Assembly: GCA_951394405.1 (NCBI GenBank)
Contig: OX596344.1
Span: 620,001 to 684,000 of the forward strand
Origin: Coprinellus micaceus
Lineage: Eukaryota; Basidiomycota; Agaricomycetes; Agaricales; Psathyrellaceae
Reading direction: 5' to 3'
Length of the DNA stretch: 64,000 nucleotides
Part shown: in pieces, positions 34,583 through 44,521 of the stretch
Layout: each line of letters starts with the position of its first letter
Position numbering within the stretch: the first letter of the stretch is position 1
Position numbers and translations under genes: made by a program
The notes under the pieces: model-generated
Told to the model about the DNA's origin: nothing
Database searches by the model: none
The model's input: only the letters and a program-made list of their open reading frames with translations

Positions 34583-37325
34583 CTACGTAGGTTGGCATAT
34601 CTCGCAGGCTAAAGACGGCCCGCCTTTTTTGGGACCCATCTTCTCGAACTTCTCCTCGAACTCCCGCACGGTCACATTCTCCAGTTGACCCACTTCCACG
34701 TCCTCCAGCCTATGCACACACCAATTAAGCTCCTTTGCCTTAGCCAGAATCCCGTTTCTCCAATTTCTACATGCCGCATGACAGATTGGGTGAGGCAGTC
34801 GGGGCGATGGATCCTCTGTTGAAACGGACGAATACGAGCCGCACTGAATATGCATAAAGCAGGTGAGATTCAGAATGCCCGAATACCTTTTCATTTCGAA
34901 GAAATCCCTCACCTTCATCCCCCTGTGAATTCCGCAGTAGATCCCACCAAGGAATCTGAATAGGCGCGGGTCGTTTATCTTCACAGGAGTGGATTCACCT
35001 GCGTAAGCTATGCTCCTCCCAAGCAACAGGGAGGTATCCCGGGCAACGTCGCATGCGGCAAACTCACTCTTCGAGGCTTCGCTCAAGAAAGCCACGAACG
35101 TTGAGAAATGGTCACAGATTGGGGGATCAGTACCCTCTGGCAAGGGGTCCGAAGCTTGGAGCAGTTCAAGGCTGAAGAAGTACGTGAAAAAGGTCTTCGC
35201 TTCGATGGTATCTTGAGAAAACGGGGACCTTGTGGCCAAAACCGCTAGCCGCTCACGTTAGTCCATGATACCGTGATGTCCGTTGAGAATCATGAGCGAC
35301 GAAGACGAACCTTTCAAAACCTTGACAATTCTATCCGCGACGAATGAGTCTTGCGCAGCTTGGTCGACATAGAGATCCCCGCATCGGTTTGGCGAGGACA
35401 AGCAGTCGATCAGCGTTTTGTGATAAATTGCTACGGGGGAGGAAACGTCGTCGGCGGGGGGGACATGGATAAGGGAAGAGGCGAGGCGCAAGCGGGAATT
35501 CAGACTCTGTCCGCCGTTTCTAAGAAACCTGTCCCAGAACTGCGCGGGGGGCGGCGGGGGCGGCGGGGGCGGAATGTTGGAGCGAAGGCTGCGAGTAATA
35601 CAGAGTACCCATCTCACAACCAGATGGGGGTCCTGCCGAGGGGAGCCGCGCCTGAGAATCAAGCAATATAAAGCGTCCAGCGCAGCTAAGGGGTTCTCTC
35701 CCGACTCCTCCCAGTTCAGACTCAAAACATCCTGCAGCCGCTCTTCGGGGTCGACCCCGTTCTCAATGTATCGGATGATCAGGCTGGGAACGATGAATTG
35801 CTCTGAAGACATATGCACGATCTGATCGACCGCACTCTCTCCAGGCCACGAGGTAGAAAGTTTGGCGTTCCGTTGTATATCCGCAAATTTGACTGTCAGG
35901 AAGTGCTTGATGTCGGCTTCAGGCTTGTACCTGGAGTCGAGGAAGAGCTCGGTGGTCCATGGTTGCGCCGCCTCGGCGGATCGGAAGAAGTTGGCGATGA
36001 CATTCTCTGGGCGGCTGACGACGAGTATGCGGAAAGGAAACGCAGGATTTTGGGAGAGAGTGAGGATGACGCGGAGGATCTCACGTTGGTCGTCCTCGTG
36101 TGCCCGTCGAGCGTGTTCGAGCTGCGAGTTTCCTGGGTCACTGTACCCTTGTGCTTCAACTTCGTCTATACCGTCAACTAAAATGACGGTCGGCCAGTCC
36201 TGCGTGTCGCATTGACCCTCGAGGGCTTGGAATGGCTCGATTAGAAGAAGTTCGGCCTGCACTGTCAGAGTTTTGGAGAAGACATCTGGGTGGTGTTTAA
36301 TTGCCTCGGACAATCGTTTCGCATATTGATGAAGGGAGTCATGTTTAGCGATGCCATGTGCAAGGGTTGCGACAAAGCCCCCCTTCAAGCATGTGCCGAT
36401 CGTCCCCGAAGAGTTCGAGAAGAAGAAACTCGCTGCCAACTTCTTATGGGCCGCAAAAACACTTGCAAGGGAGCCAGCAATGGCTGTCTTTCCCGAGCCT
36501 AATGGCCCAGAAAGCCACATGATCCGTTGCGTTTGATCCCCTTTGGTGCCCCAAATTACAACATCTTTCTGAACGGCGTCTCTAGTCTCTAGGAGGCAGA
36601 TAGGGGCACGAGAACGTTCGCTCGCGTCGTGAACGGCTGCGAGGATTATGTGGCGCTCGAGTTCTATGTCACTGTCAGCTGGAAGGCAAATAAACTCAGG
36701 CGAGAACCTCACGTTCAAAGAGGGGTTTGGAAGTGTCCACGATTTGGATGTGCTTGTTGATTGCATGTATTTTATGGACGACGACCTTTTGAGCGTGTGG
36801 GAGGATGTTTTGTTGGGAGTGGAGGATGTGAGAGGGATCGGGAGGAGAGACCGGCAAGGTGATCGTCACGGTGGAAGAGATAGGAGGGGGACTCTTCATC
36901 TGGTCGTCTTCGGGACGGGCACCCTCCAATTGCTCCGCGGGGACGCCTTTTGAGAGTTCAGCGGTTCTGCTGGGATCGGGGGAGACACCCTTCGAATTCC
37001 CTTCTAGACATGTTGCACTGGAAGGAGGATCATGTGGGTTTGTAGGAGGATCTCCCGGGTTGCAGGTGCTAGTGGCCCCCTCGCGGGCAGGTACGCTTCC
37101 CTGGATGGCAGAGCCGTCCCCCGTATCGGGATATTGCCCCTCCCTATGGCTGTTAGCCTCGACTGCGGCTGAGCCTGAGGGCACAGGCGTAAATCTAGCT
37201 GCCGGCAGAGCACCAGGCCGCCTATGAACGCCCTGCCACCAGCCGGTAATGCCGAGGGTGGTGGCCCCGCAGAGCCACATGACGAAGACTAGAAGTATAC
37301 CGAGACAGTCGCGAATGAATGACAT
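34583..37325 (-). CDS. NACHT gene E, divergent NLR-like NTPase with N-terminal membrane span
   Basis: Exon 1 (36713-37325) starts MSFIRDCLGILLVFVMWLCG, a clear hydrophobic segment at residues about 5-30. A 170-residue Pro/Ser/Glu-rich linker follows and ends in VHKIHAINKHIQIV...KPLFE. A 49-nt phase-1 intron (36664-36712) leads to a NACHT exon that differs from its neighbours. The usual HGAAHD is LAAVHD and the usual C-H-x-x-TR is CLLETR. Walker A is GPLGSGKTAI (about 36495) and Walker B is VILVDGIDEV (about 36175). FRILVVSRPENVI and MSSEQFIVPSLIIRY follow. A run of nine prolines precedes AQFW near 35560. A later exon gives AACDVARDTSLLL, and the last part has CHAACRNWRNGILAKAKELNWCVH...CEICQP, stop at 34583. 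It is the outermost and most diverged member of the array and appears intact. Confidence 0.84.
35545..35575 (-). repeat. GGC/GCC microsatellite encoding polyproline in NACHT gene E
   Basis: The plus strand shows GGGGGCGGCGGGGGCGGCGG, a trinucleotide-like run encoding nine consecutive prolines on the minus strand. It lies in a loop that in the paralogues is only two or three residues long (PPPAQFW), so it is a likely length-variable insertion. Confidence 0.6.
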
Positions 37326-40142
37326 CGCTAGAAGGGCAGTGGGAAAGCAATGGCCAGTAAAGGGTGGTGGGAGAGGTCGGAATTGAGGGGCAATTTAGGC
37401 TGGAAGGTGAGGGCCAGAGGGAAAGAGGAAAAGAGAGTGAAGGGCGGAGTGGAGCTACAAGCTGAATTTGGTTCAATACAGTTTAAGAGCTATGTTCGGC
37501 ACGAGGGCGTGGCCTGACTTCCTGCCTTCCGTTAACTTCACACGAAGCAATCGGGCTGGTTTGGGCGTAAAGATCGGAAAGGTACCATGGCCACTTAACC
37601 ACTTTCTGACAGAGTAAAGCCCTGTCACTGGGGGATGCCGTTTAGAGCGGCCATAGTTGGCGGTATATGGAAAGAAGGTGAGCATTTCGAACGTAACCAG
37701 AAGGGTGTGACGGACGTATCTGGAAATGTCAATGGTTCGACGTACAGACCGCAAAGTCTGACCTCTTAACGACCACTGTCATCGCGCAAATTTGACCTTT
37801 CTAACCTTTTGACTATTTGTTCAGATGGAACTGGTAGGGAGGTCAATGGACATACCGAATAGTCGACCGTACGTCCAACGGGAGGCAAATTACACATCGC
37901 GATTAGAGCCGATAAAGTAGCGATCCTCCGTCACGTCGGGAAATGCAGGGTCAAAAGGTGTGGCGGGCGCCTATTTCCTTCCGATGATGCTGGGGCACGA
38001 GTGAGGAGAAAATGCCGACTCATCTGAGGGAAGCGGGGACTCTAAGTATAGCACTTCGAAGGGTACCGCAGAAACCTGCGATCGGACCGTCGAACAGGCC
38101 AACAGTGAAGCCAGTCGTGTGTCTCGCAGGAACGCAAAAATAGGCGCCTGCATCATGTCCAGCGTCGATCTGATACATTGCGGTGCCAAAAGGGGACGCC
38201 GAAAATGGGAAGGAGATGGCCTACAGAGACGACTGTCAGCCTGACCCATATCTGGCGCCATTGCAGACAATATCCTGGGTGGTCTACGAGTACGTACCGA
38301 TTAGTATACCCTCGGTATATTACTCATACTCTAACCACCCTGGGTATGAGCGCTGAGAAACAGGCAAAAAGTGTCAACGGAGGGCATTACGGCGCCCTAT
38401 ACCGCTCATACGAACCTGATTCTATTGGCTTTCAAGCTTCTCTTAAGAAGGTGACGCGCGCCATGTGTCGAACCAAGCAAGTGGTGCATCTTCATCTTGG
38501 AGGCATGGCAAAAGACCAAACACAGTTCGTTTCTGCAACGGAAATCGTTAGCATGAGGTAGACAGAAGGCGGAGAAGGGTCAGATCAGAACCTTCCTCAG
38601 GGTTAGACTACAGCACTTATTCCCATTTCCCGTTCTGGTTAATCTGGGTTTCCCGCCAGCCTCCTACCTGCCGCGGTTATCGCCAACGTGGTGAGATGGG
38701 ACTTCGGGGTTAGATTATAGATCGACGGAATATGGAGGGGGGCTTCGTGGTGGGCAGCCGGCGCCACAAATCACGCTCCGGTACGAGGTGGTTCCTAGAG
38801 AGTTGGTAAGGTGGTCCCTATTAGTTCTGAGTACGAGTGTCGTTCCAGAGGCACACGGATCGCTGCTCATCGGTACAGCTACCTTTCCAAGAAGTCAGAT
38901 CGTCTGAGCGTACAACCATCCGCCTGACAGAAGGACGAGCCTCTTGCAACCATCGCGCGCAATGCTTATCGTTACGGTTTGATATGAAAAGAAGTAGACA
39001 TGACAACCACACTAAAGAGACATTGATTAGAGGGTACACCAGGTTCAATGTTGGGGGGTGAAATGGGACCATACCAATTAGATGTTCAATTCCACTACCT
39101 AGCGCAAGGTCGAACAACGCAAACATCGCCCGAAACGACGGGGTGCTTCCCCAAGGCGGCCCTCGTTTGGAATATTGCGATCAACAGCAAACGCCCATCT
39201 CGTCGGTGCGGCTATAGAACGGGCAACACGAGGTTGAGAGCGTTTCTCCAGGACATCGGGTTGCCTGGATGTGATATGTCGAGTTTCGAGGCCTCGTTGC
39301 AACGAGCACGTTGTCTGGGTCTTGCAAACACGACATCGTGTGAGCCTCTAGTGCTCGTTACAGCATATTCAGTGACGTCCTAAGCACCCTCTTTCGGTGT
39401 TTCATGTCAAGAAAGGGGCCCTTCCCGTACAGATAAGTGATCGAGTCGGGCGCTACCCGCTGGACAATTCGGGTGGTAAGGTGCCTGTAAATTAACATGG
39501 TTGTTCCTCAATCAGCTAGCGGACTCCCCAAGCATAGCGTGCACAAGACTTAAGGAAGGGCAAAATGTAATGGGAAACTCACCCATAATTTGTCCTTCTC
39601 CCCTTCTCCTCACCAGCATACACCGTCTCTACTTCCCGCGTCCTGGGCGTCTAGTGGGGGAAAAGGTGGTTAAATAGTCCCGTTATCCTCCCTCGGAGCC
39701 GGGCAGACCAGGATCGCGCCAGCAGCATATCGAACAAGACAATTTGGTCAGCTGGGTGGTCAATATCAACGTTGGTGGACAAGTTATGATTCAAGCCCCG
39801 ACATCATGACGGTAAAAGCACCACGCCCGTGATCCTCTTGATCACGCGCTTAGATCAATCCGAGAGATTAATTATAATCTGGAGCCTCTCCGATACCGAA
39901 GGAGAGTTGAAAGGAACACGGAGGCCAGGGTCTACGTCCGTTAACGCCCAGAGCCCGGATCAAATTTGCGACTTGGGGTTTCGGAACGGCCAAAATGCGT
40001 CCCTTGGGAAGATGTAAGGTCCTTGAAGGCCTTATCCCGTTCTTTCGAGAGGCTGGGGTCTGTCCTGCTGGTGGGGCACCTCCTCCCGCCCTTCCCGCCG
40101 CGCCCCCGACTCACGTGCACCCCCCGCCGCCAAGCCATATCG
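37326..40142. other. 2.8-kb gene-free stretch between the NACHT array and the tRNA/Zn-protein region
   Basis: No coding region, element or RNA gene was recognised. The region includes the promoter side of gene E (37326 upward) and many short frames with no coding character. Confidence 0.4.
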
Positions 40143-40228
40143 GCCCGCCTAGCTCAATCGGATAGAGCGTCAGACTCTTACCACTAGGCGGTATCTGAAG
40201 GCTGCGAGTTCGACCCTCGCGGTGGGCT
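40143..40228 (+). tRNA. trnK(CUU): tRNA-Lys (anticodon CTT) with 12-nt intron, copy 1
   Basis: Acceptor GCCCGCC pairs with GGTGGGC, D-arm TAGCTCAATCGGATAGAGC, anticodon stem CAGA/TCTG with loop CTCTTAA (anticodon CTT). A 12-nt intron CCACTAGGCGGT follows position 37. The T-arm GCGAGTTCGACCCTCGC is canonical. A T5 run lies 6 nt downstream as a Pol III terminator. Two further copies lie on the minus strand at 43899 and 44268. Confidence 0.9.
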
Positions 40229-40488
40229 ACTGATCTTTTTGGCCCTTCTCCTCGTCGTACTCTTCGCATGGTCCCGCCGGCAATTGCCGAGAAGCGCGGG
40301 AAGCAATCAACACGCGGCGCCTCTCGCCAGCGACGGCTCCTTAACACCTCCATCGACCCATCTCACATTGAGCTCGATCGAAAGACGCGTCAAATCTCAC
40401 TTTTCTCGCGTAAATACAAACCAGGTAGGTTTATTGATACTTGGGGTGAAACGTATGCTCAATTTTCGCTTCCCAGTGCGCATACACC

Positions 40489-41672
40489 ATGTCGGACAGC
40501 TCAACCCCTGGACTCCTGAACCTCCTACCCCTCATGGACACCTCAGACGACTCCCTCGACCTCCCTGGCGACGACGCTGAAGACAGAATCCGCTCCTCGC
40601 TCAAAGACTGCAGGACCTGCAAGAAAGGAAAGGTCTTCGTCTGGCAAAAGTTCGTCAACTGCCGTGACTGTCGCGCAAAGAACAAGGAGAAGGAAGACCT
40701 GAAGAGAGCTCGCCGGCTCGCAAGGATGGCGGTTCTCCAGAACACGTCGGATAACATCCCCCCGGAAGCTTCGTCGTCGGTGCGGGGATCGTCACCGCCA
40801 GCATACGTGAAGAAGGCGAAGACTGCGAAGAAGAGCGTGCAGCTGAGGGAGAGCAAGTACCTGCGAGACCTCGAAGGGGAGGAGAAGGAGGTCGCGGTGA
40901 TGCTTATGAAGAGCCATGTTACGAGGCTGGTGATTAGGAAGGGACCCGATGCCTACGTTCGGCCTGTACCGGTGAGTTCGCTCACTCGCCTTTTAAGATA
41001 CAGTCTGACGAGGCGCATATAGGGCGCCAACGCAGGGACGGAGTACCTGAACGCGACGGCGCTGTACAACGCTCTCAAGGCGTGCATATCCGACTCCGCC
41101 GTGAAGCCGGCGTTCAAGGGGTTCCATATCGTCGTCGCGTCGGATGAGGCGGACCATAAGAAGAAGGTGGAGTTGGTGACGAGGGATTTGAGGAAGATCG
41201 TGAGGATGCCGTTCAAGTACGCTTAGGGTATTCCTCGTTTCTATGCCCCGACCCTGACCTTCGTTTACTCGCCAGCCACGCCGAACCTATCCTAAAACAA
41301 CGCACAAAGAATGAAACGATGCGCAACGCGACGTACCAATGCAACTGCATGGGCTTCGCCGCACCTCCAGCTACCCCTTCCCCTTCCTCATCGTTACCCG
41401 CGTCCTCATCCTCAGACCGACTCCCTAAGAAACCGAAGCTCTCGTCCTCCGGCGGAAACCTCATGGAGTATATGCGCTCCTTGAAGAAAGTGAAAGAGGA
41501 AGAAGAGCTCGAGTTGGAGAGGCAGCGGGCACTTGCGGCGGAGAAGAGCGAGAGCGGGAAGAAGAGGCCCGTCGAGTGTGGGGGGAAGGTGAAGATCCAG
41601 GTCCAGGAGGATAGGAGTCATCCGTATGGGATCGTGGGGCAGAAGATTAGTGTGACGGTTGAGCATGCGTGA
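40489..41672 (+). CDS. hypothetical basidiomycete protein with CxxC-CxxC zinc-ribbon-like motif
   Basis: Three exons (40489-40971, 41023-41216, 41276-41672) give 357 residues. Phase checks across both introns are consistent. Residues about 40-65 read CRTCKKGKVFV...NCRDCRAKNK, a C-x2-C...C-x2-C pattern followed by basic residues, as in a group of unnamed basidiomycete proteins. Metal binding is inferred from the spacing. Later parts include NATALYNALKA, a Ser-rich stretch (ATPSPSSSLPASSSS), a PKKPK basic patch that could be a nuclear signal, and a charged helix LKKVKEEEELELERQRAL. I do not recognise a named function. The promoter region holds tRNA-Lys copy 1, whose end is only 260 nt upstream of the start codon. 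Confidence 0.75.
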
Positions 41673-42374
41673 GTGCTGAGCATCGTTGGTTTGGTTCCCC
41701 ATGCGTGCTGCGTCCCGCCTTGTTGGCGTTCATGGTTCCTAGGTTCGACCGGGTCTCACGTCTCTTCCTTCCTCCATATTTGATCTCTTTGGTGTACATT
41801 CTGGGTCATGGATCTCCCCTTTCTTGCCCAAATCGCGTCGTCCCTTTCATTTTCCTCATATCATTATCACCTACCTCCTTTCTTTCTCGTGCTTTCCTCT
41901 CGCCATCCTCTTCCCATGCATATTCCCATCCTTTCCCTGCACCCCTCCTATTCATTCGCCCATTAACGTATCCAACACTGCATAGATTCATACATTCAGG
42001 TCCATTCTACTGTACATACATTCATCCACCCAGGTTTATTCTACTATCCCCTTGCTGGGGTTCATCGGTTCACAACAGGTCCCAATTGACATCGCCCCCC
42101 GGCGTACCCGCCCCTGCCCCGCTCCTCGATTGAAAGGCCAATGCGGAACTTGTTGCTGTCGCCTTGGCACGCGAATGACAGGAAACGATTAGGCGCTTAC
42201 TGTCGACTCTCGGCCTTCCTCGCTTCGGTGGCCCATTGGCATTCTGCTGAAGCTAATTGATCAAAGCTAACAGGACTTGCCTACTAGGGCCATTGGTGAC
42301 TACGGCGGCTCAGAATACCCTTTGACATTCCGTTGTCATTGACGTTGCTAGACTCCACATGAATCTGCCCTCGG

Positions 42375-42382
42375 TATATAAG
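42375..42382 (+). promoter_or_regulatory. TATA box deciding the start of the 42.4-kb gene
   Basis: TATATAAG lies 40-47 nt before the ATG at 42422 but after an in-frame ATG at 42359. Its position argues for 42422 as the true start. Confidence 0.5.
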
Positions 42383-42421
42383 GCGCCTTCGTTTCGCCTT
42401 GGACACCCATCTCAAGCAAGC

Positions 42422-42898
42422 ATGGCTCTTCCAAACGCACCGTCTGGTTCTCCCCCAACCAACAATAACCTTACCGAATACGAAGGTGGATTCGATGACC
42501 CCTCTCCCCCATGGCCAATGATTGCCCGGGGTCGCACCGCCCCCGACAGCGTCGTGGACGCCGTAGCTCGCGAAGGAATCAAGGCCGAGGAGTGGAAGTG
42601 CGACTGCCCGATCACGACCATATACAGGGACTGGCTCATGTCGTACCCGCGAACCATGGGGCGCCAGTGCACAACTAGGACGGATCTATCGCGTGGGATT
42701 GTGTGTCCGATCTGCAGCGCGGAGCTTCAGGGCTGCGATAGGGGATATGAGAAACACCTGAAGTACGAACACGACTGGGTGAAGCAGGGCCAGGTCATTC
42801 GGGATGATGGATCTTGCGTTCGGAGGTATCATTACAACCCCATGCTTTTGACTGAGCGAAAGAGTAGGTTGAGAACCGTATTTCCCCAGAGGTCGTAA
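42422..42898 (+). CDS. small Cys/His-rich hypothetical protein (zinc-finger-like)
   Basis: A single exon of 158 codons, starting MALPNAPSGSPPTNNN. The C-terminal half holds WKCDCPITTIYRDWL and VCPICSAELQGCDRGYEKHL followed by KYEHDW, so C-x2-C and H-x4-H pairs suit one C2H2-like finger. The tail reads CVRRYHYNPML. It resembles in layout the finger region of the larger protein at 51664 (LGGLKSLGQHIVEDHRG). A DNA- or RNA-binding role is possible but only inferred. An upstream in-frame ATG at 42359 would add 21 residues; the TATA box between the two makes that less likely. Confidence 0.65.
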   Translation: MALPNAPSGSPPTNNNLTEYEGGFDDPSPPWPMIARGRTAPDSVVDAVAREGIKAEEWKCDCPITTIYRDWLMSYPRTMGRQCTTRTDLSRGIVCPICSAELQGCDRGYEKHLKYEHDWVKQGQVIRDDGSCVRRYHYNPMLLTERKSRLRTVFPQRS

Positions 42899-43354
42899 CT
42901 GCAAGTCCCCGTTGGGCCCAGGCCGAGGTCACGGCAGCCTAACTCTTGAACCAGAACCATTTCCGAATGTCTAGTGGTTGAGGATAGAGGATGGCATTTG
43001 TATGTACTGCATGTTTTTCAACCGACTTACGCAGCGGGCCTGTGTAATATAATGTGCTATTTCTTGACAAGTTGACCACGATTGGCGGGTGATGGTTGTG
43101 GTGATGGTGCGTCGCGCATAGGTACAAGCTAGTGTAAGCAACCGCCGACCGAATTCAATAAAGAGAGAGGGTGGGTGCCGCAACGCGACACTCAGAACCC
43201 ACTTTCGGCCCTTGGGATTCGGGAAGCGACATGATGAGTTACTCATGAGTAGGTGTCGAGTTCTGCTGCCTGCATCCTGGCCCCTGGGGGATCGTATCAA
43301 AAGGTGATGATGAGCAGTTCATCCGGAGGCTCGTCAACACACTGAATGCCACAC

Positions 43355-43456
43355 TTCGAGCACAGGGAATCGAACCCCAATCTTCACTACAGACTCATTG
43401 GGCCCGAAAGCACCACGAGATCTGCGTCGTGTGTGTTACCTTTACACCATACCCGA
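43355..43456 (-). tRNA. tRNA-like gene or tRNA pseudogene, isotype unresolved
   Basis: The minus strand has acceptor TCGGGTA paired with TGCTCGA, discriminator A, D-stem GTGT/ACAC with AAAGGTA loop (A-box TGGTGTAAAGG) and a perfect B-box GGTTCGATTCC. The 102-nt length requires an intron of about 30 nt or a long variable arm. The anticodon arm does not resolve: CACGA can pair with the nearby TCGTG leaving an 8-nt loop, or imperfectly with TAGTG nearer the T-arm. Neither gives the universal T33. A pseudogene or an unusual intron position would explain it. Confidence 0.45.
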
Positions 43457-43898
43457 ATCTCTTGCTTCCACTGTAACATGTTGGAGAAGCATCGTGAGTC
43501 TTGGCGGAAGCGTGTGTGATAAGGAAGGATGGATTTGGCCATGGAGAGTGAAGGGGAGAGATGAGTATCAAAGATCTAGAACGTGGGGTGGCGGACATGA
43601 GGCGGGCGCTGCCCGGCGCCTATTGAAATTTAAGCGCCGGCGGAAGCTGAGCTGGCGTAATGAGCGGTAAGGTTGGGTATGTGTAACACTTGGCTGACCA
43701 TCCTCATACCTGGTTCACGCTCTGTGTAGGACGTGGAATGCTGCGCCGAAGGTGCAAAACGGAAAGCTTCGACGTACAACCTTCAACCTTCGGGCTTCAG
43801 CCTTCAATCGACGACGATTGATTTAATTTGACAAATTACAAATTTACAATTCCTAGGCGTTCTCGTGGTTCAGTTCCGCGAAGTCCAAAACGATCAGT

Positions 43899-43984
43899 AG
43901 CCCACCGCGAGGGTCAAACTCGCAGCCTTCAGATACCGCCTAGTGGTAAGAGTCCGACGCTCTATCCGATTGAGCTAGGCGGGC
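43899..43984 (-). tRNA. trnK(CUU): tRNA-Lys (CTT) copy 2, with a T-loop change
   Basis: Same length and same 12-nt intron as copy 1, on the opposite strand. Two differences matter. The anticodon stem has CGGA for CAGA, leaving a G-T pair. The T-loop reads TTTGACC instead of TTCGACC, so the near-universal C56 is lost. Flanking sequence (about 60 nt on the 5' side with GCACCCC-GCCGCC, and TACTGATC-TTTTGG on the 3' side) is shared with copy 1, so a segment larger than the gene was duplicated. It may be a pseudogene. Confidence 0.7.
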
Positions 43985-44267
43985 CGATATCTCTCGGCGG
44001 CGGGGTGCACACCCGATCCGGAAGGCCCGGCGGGAGGCGGCGAAGAGAGCCTACGTCCCTCGACGTCTTAGCTGGTAGGTCGCTGTATGTCTTCTACGAC
44101 ATATAGTGCCAACTCGAAAATTGCGGTCAGGGCGTCTCCAAAATCGGACCTGGAAAAAAATTGATCCGAGCCTTGGGCGCTAAAATTTCGTGATCTTTGA
44201 CCTCCGTGTTCCATTCCCAGTTTCGTTGCCCTATCCTCACCTCTCAGAAAGGTGCAAAAAGATCATT

Positions 44268-44367
44268 AGCCCACCGCGAGGGTCGAACTCGCAGCCTTCA
44301 GATATCAGATTCCGCCTAGGAGAAGAGAATAAGAGTCTGACGCTCTATCCGATTGAGCTAGGCGGGC
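44268..44367 (-). tRNA. trnK(CUU): tRNA-Lys (CTT) copy 3, with 26-nt intron
   Basis: The mature part equals copy 1 (canonical TTCGACC T-loop, CAGA/TCTG stem, anticodon CTT). The intron is 26 nt and keeps the core CTAGGCGG of the short introns, but has extra TTCTCTTCTC before it and AATCTGAT after it. The tail repeats the ATCTGA of the 3' anticodon stem, so alternative stem pairing is possible. The 3' flank TAATGATCTTTTTGC is similar to the other copies and provides a T5 terminator. Confidence 0.85.
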
Positions 44368-44521
44368 TGGTGCTTGGACATTATGTATGGCGAAGAAGAT
44401 GCGAGAGAGACGCACGTCGTGCAAGAGGAGACCCGGGGGACGCGGCTCGAGCGAAGTACGGCGCCCCTGAGCTTCTAGTCGCCCCCAACACTACAACACG
44501 AATTCTAGGTTGGTTTAGCCG

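Noticed and set aside
37326..40142. Possible further NACHT copy upstream of gene E
   Set aside because: No Walker motif, SRPE, CDVASWT or last-exon Cys/His motif was found in any frame of this stretch.
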